From assembly GCA_049794535.1 (NCBI GenBank), contig JBARCX010000357.1:1-10216 (forward strand): a stretch of 10,216 nt of DNA, given 5' to 3'. This DNA comes from JBARCX01 sp049794535. Its GTDB lineage: Bacteria; Pseudomonadota; Gammaproteobacteria; Xanthomonadales; Rhodanobacteraceae. Both the position numbers and the translations under genes were made by a program. Every line of letters begins with the position of its first letter. Position 1 is the first letter of the stretch. The notes under the pieces were generated by a model. The model saw only the letters and a program-made list of their open reading frames with translations. It ran no database searches and was not told the origin of the DNA. Below are positions 6,092 through 10,216 of the stretch, one piece after another.

Positions 6092-7459
6092 ATGTCCACC
6101 CACGCCCTCACCGCCCTGTCGCCGCTGGACGGCCGTTACGCCAGCAAAGCCGAGGCGTTGCGCCCGATCTTCAGCGAATTCGGCTTGATGCATCGCCGCG
6201 TGCACGTGGAGATCGAGTGGCTGTTGGCGCTGGCCGCCGACAAGGGCATCGTCGAGCTGCCGGCTTTCGCCGCCGCGCAGATCGAACAGTTGAAGGCCAT
6301 CGCCGCACAGTTCAGTGTGGAAGATGGCGGCCGCATCAAGGCGATCGAAGCGACCACCAACCATGACGTCAAGGCGGTGGAGTACTTCATCAAAGAGCGC
6401 ATCGGCAATGACGCCGCGCTGGCCCAGGCCAAGGAATTCGTGCACTTCGCCTGCACCAGCGAGGACATCAACAACCTGTCTTATGCGCTGATGCTGCGCG
6501 ATGCACGCGAACAGGTATTGCTGCCGGCCTTCGATCGAATCATCGCCAAGCTGCGCGAGCTTGCTCACACCAACGCGAACCTGCCGATGCTCTCGCGCAC
6601 GCATGGTCAGACCGCCTCGCCCAGCACCTTGGGTAAGGAACTGGCGAACGTGGTGGCGCGCCTGGAGCGCCAACGTACGCAGCTGGCCGCGCTGGAAGTC
6701 CCCGGCAAGATCAACGGCGCGGTAGGTAACTACAACGCGCATGCGATCACCTACCCGGAGCTGGATTGGCGCGCGTTCTCGCAGCGCTTCGTTGAGAGCT
6801 TGGGCCTCGACTACAACGCCTACACCACGCAGATCGAGCCGCACGATGGCGTCGCCGAATACTGCGATGCGGTGCGCCGCGCCAATATCATCCTGATCGA
6901 CCTGGCTCGCGATATCTGGGGTTATGTCTCGCTGGGTTACTTCAAGCAGGCACTGAAGGCCGGCGAAGTCGGCTCCTCGACCATGCCGCACAAGGTCAAC
7001 CCGATCGACTTTGAAAATGCCGAGGGCAATTTCGGTCTCGCCAATGCGTTGCTCGGCCACTTTGCCGAGAAGCTGCCGATCAGCCGCTGGCAGCGCGATC
7101 TCACCGACTCCACCGTGTTGCGCGCGCTGGGTACCGCGTTCGGCCACACGCTGGTGGCACTCGAGTCGCTGCAAAAGGGCCTGGGCAAACTCACCATCAA
7201 CGCTGACCGTCTTGCCGCCGATCTGGATGCCAGCTGGGAAGTGCTTGCCGAAGCCGTGCAAACCGTGATGCGCCGCTACGGCCTGCCCGAGCCGTATGAG
7301 CAGTTGAAGGCGCTGACTCGCGGTCAGGGCATTACCAAGGAGTCGATGCGTACCTTCATCACCGGTCTGGATCTGCCCGCTGATGCGAAGCAACGTCTGC
7401 TCGACCTGACGCCCGGTGGCTATATCGGCCTGGCGACCGAACTGGCTCGCACGGTTTGA
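6092..7459 (+). CDS. purB: Adenylosuccinate lyase (PurB)
   Basis: A 455-residue enzyme, one residue shorter than E. coli PurB. It carries out two steps of purine synthesis, splitting SAICAR to AICAR and adenylosuccinate to AMP, and releases fumarate each time. Motifs in order: SPLDGRY (10-16), TTNHDVKAVEYF (88-99), CTSEDINN (121-128), SRTHGQ (168-173) with His171, KINGAVGNYNAH (206-217), and the flexible signature loop GSSTMPHKVNPIDFEN (294-309) with Ser295. His171 and Ser295 fall at the same residue numbers as the catalytic pair of the E. coli enzyme. The frame is open to 6038, but the ATG at 6092 matches the family start and has GGAAG seven bases upstream. It diverges from fumC over 135 bp; a transporter gene follows 61 bp later on the same strand. 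Confidence 0.98.
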   Translation: MSTHALTALSPLDGRYASKAEALRPIFSEFGLMHRRVHVEIEWLLALAADKGIVELPAFAAAQIEQLKAIAAQFSVEDGGRIKAIEATTNHDVKAVEYFIKERIGNDAALAQAKEFVHFACTSEDINNLSYALMLRDAREQVLLPAFDRIIAKLRELAHTNANLPMLSRTHGQTASPSTLGKELANVVARLERQRTQLAALEVPGKINGAVGNYNAHAITYPELDWRAFSQRFVESLGLDYNAYTTQIEPHDGVAEYCDAVRRANIILIDLARDIWGYVSLGYFKQALKAGEVGSSTMPHKVNPIDFENAEGNFGLANALLGHFAEKLPISRWQRDLTDSTVLRALGTAFGHTLVALESLQKGLGKLTINADRLAADLDASWEVLAEAVQTVMRRYGLPEPYEQLKALTRGQGITKESMRTFITGLDLPADAKQRLLDLTPGGYIGLATELARTV

Positions 7460-7474
7460 TGCCACGCACCGTCC

Positions 7475-7498
7475 CGGGTATCGGCATGCCGCTACCCG
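7475..7498 (+). other. Hairpin between purB and the TauE gene
   Basis: CGGGTA (7475-7480) pairs with TACCCG (7493-7498), and the enclosed segment holds the palindrome GGCATGCC (7483-7490). It starts 15 bases after the purB stop and ends 22 bases before the next ATG. No T-run follows, so it is a poor intrinsic terminator; it may be an mRNA-end stabiliser, an attenuator, or chance in GC-rich DNA. Confidence 0.4.
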
Positions 7499-7520
7499 CG
7501 GGCGAGCCGGGTGGTGCGGC

Positions 7521-8270
7521 ATGATGCACCTTACGGAGTTTTTCACGTATGCCGCTGTCGGCGCGTTGGCCCAATTGGTCGATGGCGCACTCGGCATGGC
7601 CTACGGCGTGACCTCGGCCGGCATGTTGCTCAGCCTGGGCATGCCTCCAGCGCTGGCCAGCGCCAGCGTGCACTACGCCGAAACCTTCACCAGCGGTGCG
7701 TCGGGCCTAAGCCACCTGTGGGCTGGCAACGTGCGCCGGCGCTTGTTCATGGCACTCGTGGTGACGGGCGTGATCGGCGCGTTGATAGGCGCAAATCTAT
7801 TAGTCCACCTACCTGGTCGGTGGATCCACATCCTGCTGACACCCTACTTATTGTTGATCGGGCTATTCCTGCTGTTCCGTACGACACGCCGTACCGAACA
7901 TCGCCAGGATGTACCGCGTGGAACCAAGTCGCTGGGTTTCATTGCCGGCTTGCTCGATGCAATGGGAGGTGGCGGCTGGAGTGCACTCACCGTCACCACA
8001 TTGGTAGCCCGTGGGATGGAACCGCGTAGCGTGATTGGCAGCGTGCATTTGGCCAAATGTCTGGTGAGCACGGTGGCTAGCATCAGCTTTTTACTCACCC
8101 TCGGCGCCGGCAAACTCAGCGTCGTCGCTGGATTGATTGCCGGTGGCGTTATCGCCGCCCCGTTTGGCGCTTTGCTGGTGCGCCGGATTCCGGCGCGAAT
8201 CACCACGTTGCTGGCTGGGCTTACTGTATTGGCATTGGGCGTGTACAACGCCATCTCTCTGTTGCGCTGA
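7521..8270 (+). CDS. Sulfite exporter TauE/SafE family (TSUP) permease
   Basis: A 249-residue membrane protein, the usual length of TSUP transporters, with about seven or eight hydrophobic segments. The two-repeat architecture is visible: GALAQLVDGALGMAYGV (14-30) in the first half and GFIAGLLDAMGGGGWSAL (139-156) in the second, each a Gly-rich re-entrant-type motif. A basic linker (RTTRRTEHRQDVPRG, 120-134) joins the halves on the cytoplasmic side. Family members export sulfite, sulfoacetate or related anions; the actual substrate is not predictable here, and no sulfur-metabolism genes are adjacent. Two ATGs, 7521 and 7524, compete and the nearest ribosome-site candidate is the weak GGGTGG (7509-7514). 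An upstream frame extension to 7416 overlaps purB and is not family-like. It may be transcribed with purB. Confidence 0.88.
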   Translation: MMHLTEFFTYAAVGALAQLVDGALGMAYGVTSAGMLLSLGMPPALASASVHYAETFTSGASGLSHLWAGNVRRRLFMALVVTGVIGALIGANLLVHLPGRWIHILLTPYLLLIGLFLLFRTTRRTEHRQDVPRGTKSLGFIAGLLDAMGGGGWSALTVTTLVARGMEPRSVIGSVHLAKCLVSTVASISFLLTLGAGKLSVVAGLIAGGVIAAPFGALLVRRIPARITTLLAGLTVLALGVYNAISLLR

Positions 8271-8298
8271 GTGACACGGCTGGGCACGCGGCTACAAT
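8271..8298 (+). promoter_or_regulatory. Promoter of the roxA-like gene, possibly leaderless
   Basis: GTGACA (8271-8276, five of six -35 matches) and TACAAT (8293-8298, five of six -10 matches) are 16 bp apart. Transcription would start seven or eight bases after the -10 box, at or next to the A of the ATG at 8306. No Shine-Dalgarno sequence lies before that ATG, consistent with a leaderless mRNA. Confidence 0.65.
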
Positions 8299-8305
8299 GC
8301 CGCGC

Positions 8306-9514
8306 ATGGCCATTGCACCCTCTTCCCGTAAAACCCTCCTTCCCCTCGAAATCCGCGGCTCCGTAAAGCATCCGCTGGGCATGCCTGCGGCGCAATTCCT
8401 GCGCGACTACTGGCAGAAACATCCGTTGCTGATCCGCAACGCGTTTCCCGATTTCGAGCCACCGATCGAACCGAATGACCTCGCCGGCCTAGCCTGCGAA
8501 GAATCCGCGCTATCGCGGCTGATCACGCACGACGCTCAACGCGACCGCTGGCACGTGAAGACGGGGCCGCTGAGCGAAGATGACTTCGCCAAGACCCCGC
8601 CGGCCAATTGGACCTTATTGGTACAGGACGTGGACAAGTGGGATGTGGACGTAGCCGCACTGCTCGATCACTTCCGTTTCCTGCCCAGCTGGCGTGTGGA
8701 CGACATCATGATTTCGTACGCCGAGCCGGGCGGCGGTGTCGGTGCACATGTGGACCAATACGATGTATTCCTGCTGCAGGGCCTGGGCCAGCGGCATTGG
8801 GCGATCAGCACCGATCCGGATGCGCCGAAAGATTTCCGTCTCGACGTGGAGCTGAAGCAGCTCAGCGCGTTCGAGCCAACCCATGAATGGCTGCTCGAAC
8901 CGGGCGACATGCTGTACATACCACCTGGTGTGCCGCATGACGGCGTTGCGTTCGGAGGTCCATGTATGACGTTCTCCATCGGCATGCGCGCACCATCGCA
9001 AGCCGAATTGACCGGCGACCTGGCGGACTACCTTGCCGAACACCTTTCGGAAGAACAGCGCTACACCGATGCCGACCTGGCTCCGGTCAAGGCCGTGGGT
9101 GAAATCGACAAAGCCGCACTCGCACGACTGAAAACCACGTTGCCGTTCGCTGCCGCACTGGACGACGACACGCTGCGCGACTGGTTTGGCCGCTTCATCA
9201 CTCGCTACCGCAACGCGCAGACACCCGCTCCGGCAGAAAAGCCGATGGCCGAGGCCGCTTTGATCAAGCAACTCGATGCTGGCGCGCAATTGCTGCGTCA
9301 CCCGTGGTCACGCTTAGCGTGGAGCCGTGGCAAGCGTGGCGGCGTGCTGTTTGCCAATGGTCACGCCTGGCCAGCCACGCCGGCGCTTGCCCAGCAGCTA
9401 TGCGAACACCGCGAACTCAGCTTTTCAGATACGCCAGCGCCAGCTGATGTCGTTCTGTTGCTGGCGCTGGTCAACGAGGGTCACCTCATCGTGCGTAAAT
9501 CGCGTCGGCGATGA
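8306..9514 (+). CDS. roxA: Ribosomal oxygenase RoxA/YcfD-like (cupin, 2-oxoglutarate/Fe(II))
   Basis: A 402-residue JmjC/cupin-type oxygenase. E. coli RoxA (373 residues) hydroxylates an arginine of ribosomal protein uL16 using Fe(II), 2-oxoglutarate and oxygen. The iron triad is visible: HVDQYD gives His148 and Asp150, and IPPGVPHDG gives His211. Arg163 in GLGQRHW aligns with E. coli Arg140 in GTGRRRW, which as I recall contacts 2-oxoglutarate. Family landmarks also include YWQKHPLLIRNAF (35-47), NWTLLVQDVDKW (101-112), WRVDDIMISYAEPGGGVG (129-146) and SIGMRAPS (224-231). The C-terminal 150 or so residues fit the dimerisation and winged-helix parts. An ATG at 8297 would add three residues but lies inside the likely -10 box, so 8306 is preferred. 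Its stop overlaps the next gene by ATGA. The uL16 substrate is inferred by homology. Confidence 0.93.
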   Translation: MAIAPSSRKTLLPLEIRGSVKHPLGMPAAQFLRDYWQKHPLLIRNAFPDFEPPIEPNDLAGLACEESALSRLITHDAQRDRWHVKTGPLSEDDFAKTPPANWTLLVQDVDKWDVDVAALLDHFRFLPSWRVDDIMISYAEPGGGVGAHVDQYDVFLLQGLGQRHWAISTDPDAPKDFRLDVELKQLSAFEPTHEWLLEPGDMLYIPPGVPHDGVAFGGPCMTFSIGMRAPSQAELTGDLADYLAEHLSEEQRYTDADLAPVKAVGEIDKAALARLKTTLPFAAALDDDTLRDWFGRFITRYRNAQTPAPAEKPMAEAALIKQLDAGAQLLRHPWSRLAWSRGKRGGVLFANGHAWPATPALAQQLCEHRELSFSDTPAPADVVLLLALVNEGHLIVRKSRRR

Positions 9515-10017
9515 CCCCTCCACCCGCCGCCAATGAACCGATGACGCTGCCGTTCGACGGTCGCAGCGATCTCGCGACCATCCGCCTGCAATTGCTGGCG
9601 GAGGCACGATATCGGCTGGCTATTCATCTGCCGGTGCTTCCCGGCGACAGCTACGCCAGCGAGGACGAACTGACCGAGTTACGTCGCATCGCGACGTCGG
9701 GGCGTCATGCCGAGATCCGCATCCTGCTGCATGAACCTGCGGCGGCCTTACGTAGCAGCCATCGGCTGGTTGCGCTGGCCCAGCGGTTGCCCAGCACGGT
9801 GCTCATCCGCAAGCCGCTGGAAGAACAGGATCTTGCCTGCACTTCAGCCTGGCTACTTACCGACGCGGGTGGTTACCTGCTGCTGCCCGATGCACATCGG
9901 CCACAAGGTCGCGCAGCCTATTGCGATCGGGCGGCACAGGCACCACTACAACAGCAGTTTGATGACATATGGGAGCGCTCCGTGCGCGCCAGCGAGCTAC
10001 AGCCGCTGGATTTGTAG
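9511..10017 (+). CDS. Conserved-looking small protein coupled to roxA (PLD-like/DUF7931-like)
   Basis: A 168-residue protein whose ATG overlaps the roxA stop (ATGA), so both should be made from one transcript. A second possible start is the ATG at 9541. I see no signal peptide or membrane segment. Segments such as GRHAEIRILLHEPAAAL (64-80), HRLVALAQRLPSTVLIRKPLE (84-104), TDAGGYLLLPDAHRPQGRA (117-135) and FDDIWERS (150-157) recall the DUF7931 or phospholipase D-like fold, but no HKD catalytic motif is present, so any such domain would be non-enzymatic. From memory, related domains in Xanthomonadales and pseudomonads are sometimes attached to GNAT acetyltransferases; no such domain is here. 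The family call is tentative. Coupling to roxA suggests a link to ribosome modification or translation, but nothing in the sequence shows this. Confidence 0.85.
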   Translation: MTPPPAANEPMTLPFDGRSDLATIRLQLLAEARYRLAIHLPVLPGDSYASEDELTELRRIATSGRHAEIRILLHEPAAALRSSHRLVALAQRLPSTVLIRKPLEEQDLACTSAWLLTDAGGYLLLPDAHRPQGRAAYCDRAAQAPLQQQFDDIWERSVRASELQPLDL

Positions 10018-10091
10018 CCCCGAGCTGAACGCGGATCGACCCGTGACTGGAGTCTCTCCCATTGACTCATATCTACCGTAAAGCTCGTCAA

Positions 10092-10122
10092 ATCAGCACC
10101 CACGACCAAAGTCGATGCTGAT
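10092..10122 (+). terminator. Possible terminator hairpin of the roxA transcript
   Basis: ATCAGCA (10092-10098) pairs with TGCTGAT (10116-10122), and inside it CGAC (10103-10106) pairs with GTCG (10111-10114) around a CAAA loop. The two helices are separated by an asymmetric bulge. Only a weak T-rich stretch follows, so the hairpin is clear but its role as a terminator is uncertain. Confidence 0.4.
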
Positions 10123-10164
10123 ATGTCCTGAATTTCATTGCAAAGGCCACATTCTTCCTCAGAT

Positions 10165-10200
10165 TTGGGTTGCCGCGGCGCAGCAGCCCAAGGCTATAAT
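10165..10200 (+). promoter_or_regulatory. TATAAT box with adjoining dyad at the right edge
   Basis: A perfect -10 consensus TATAAT (10195-10200) probably starts transcription of a gene or RNA beyond the window. The nearest -35 candidate, TTGCCG (10170-10175), is 19 bp away, longer than ideal. Just upstream, TTGGGTTGC (10165-10173) and GCAGCCCAA (10183-10191) form a nine-position dyad with one G-T mismatch, placed between the two boxes and so suited to be an operator. Confidence 0.5.
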
Positions 10201-10216
10201 TAACGGGATTTTTCGC

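Larger units (their letters stand above)
10018..10216. other. Downstream intergenic region
   Basis: No gene is seen in the last 199 bp. It holds an imperfect hairpin at 10092-10122, a second dyad at 10165-10191, and a TATAAT box at 10195-10200 near the right edge. The following gene, if any, starts beyond the window. Confidence 0.6.

Noticed and set aside
6047..7597. A 516-codon open frame on the minus strand opposite purB
   Set aside because: It is an antisense shadow of a highly conserved GC-rich gene. The translation is Arg/Gln/Gly/Val-rich with no recognisable domain, and it has no promoter or ribosome site that I can support.
8297..8305. ATG at 8297 as the roxA start
   Set aside because: It overlaps the TACAAT -10 box, so a transcript from that promoter would not include it, and it has no ribosome site.
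8615..9301. A 228-codon minus-strand frame opposite roxA
   Set aside because: Antisense shadow of the conserved oxygenase, without start signals or domain content.

Overview
The window looks like chromosomal DNA from a GC-rich gammaproteobacterium. The closest impression is the Xanthomonadales/Rhodanobacteraceae group (Dyella, Rhodanobacter, Luteibacter, Frateuria). I base this on the style of the proteins (PurB, FumC, a RoxA-type ribosomal oxygenase and a YtrA-type GntR/ABC operon with its own small membrane protein), on the compact promoters with TACAAT-like -10 boxes, and on the GC-rich codon use. The taxon is an inference; no rRNA gene is present.

Layout. On the left edge the minus strand carries the first codons of a probable BolA-family gene, preceded in the same operon by a YciI-family gene (30-335). 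A non-coding stretch of about 385 bp (336-720) separates this from a plus-strand operon. It holds a perfect 14-bp tandem repeat, several dyads, and a good sigma-70 promoter. The operon (721-3322) has four tightly packed genes: a small single-pass membrane protein of unknown function, a YtrA-type GntR regulator, an ABC ATPase and an ABC-2 type permease. It closes with a hairpin. Next come two small exported proteins on the plus strand, a lipoprotein resembling DUF2884/YggN (3416-3982) and a signal-peptide protein of unknown function (4112-4492). A perfect 14-bp bidirectional hairpin then separates them from the convergent fumC.

The centre is housekeeping: fumC (minus, 4574-5956) and purB (plus, 6092-7459) diverge from a 135-bp spacer. 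Both belong to the aspartase/fumarase superfamily; PurB releases fumarate and FumC hydrates it to malate. Downstream on the plus strand are a TauE/SafE (TSUP) membrane transporter (7521-8270), a RoxA/YcfD-type cupin 2-oxoglutarate oxygenase (8306-9514), and, overlapping its stop codon, a small protein that resembles a PLD-like/DUF7931 domain (9511-10017). The last 199 bp hold a hairpin and a TATAAT box that probably serves a gene beyond the window.

I see no CRISPR, insertion sequence, prophage, RNA gene or evident defence system. The points most worth a second look are the probably leaderless roxA mRNA, the repeat cluster upstream of yciI with a partial match at the fumC promoter, the undescribed membrane protein in the ytrA-ABC operon, the altered Q-loop and signature of its ATPase, and the free-standing domain coupled to roxA.
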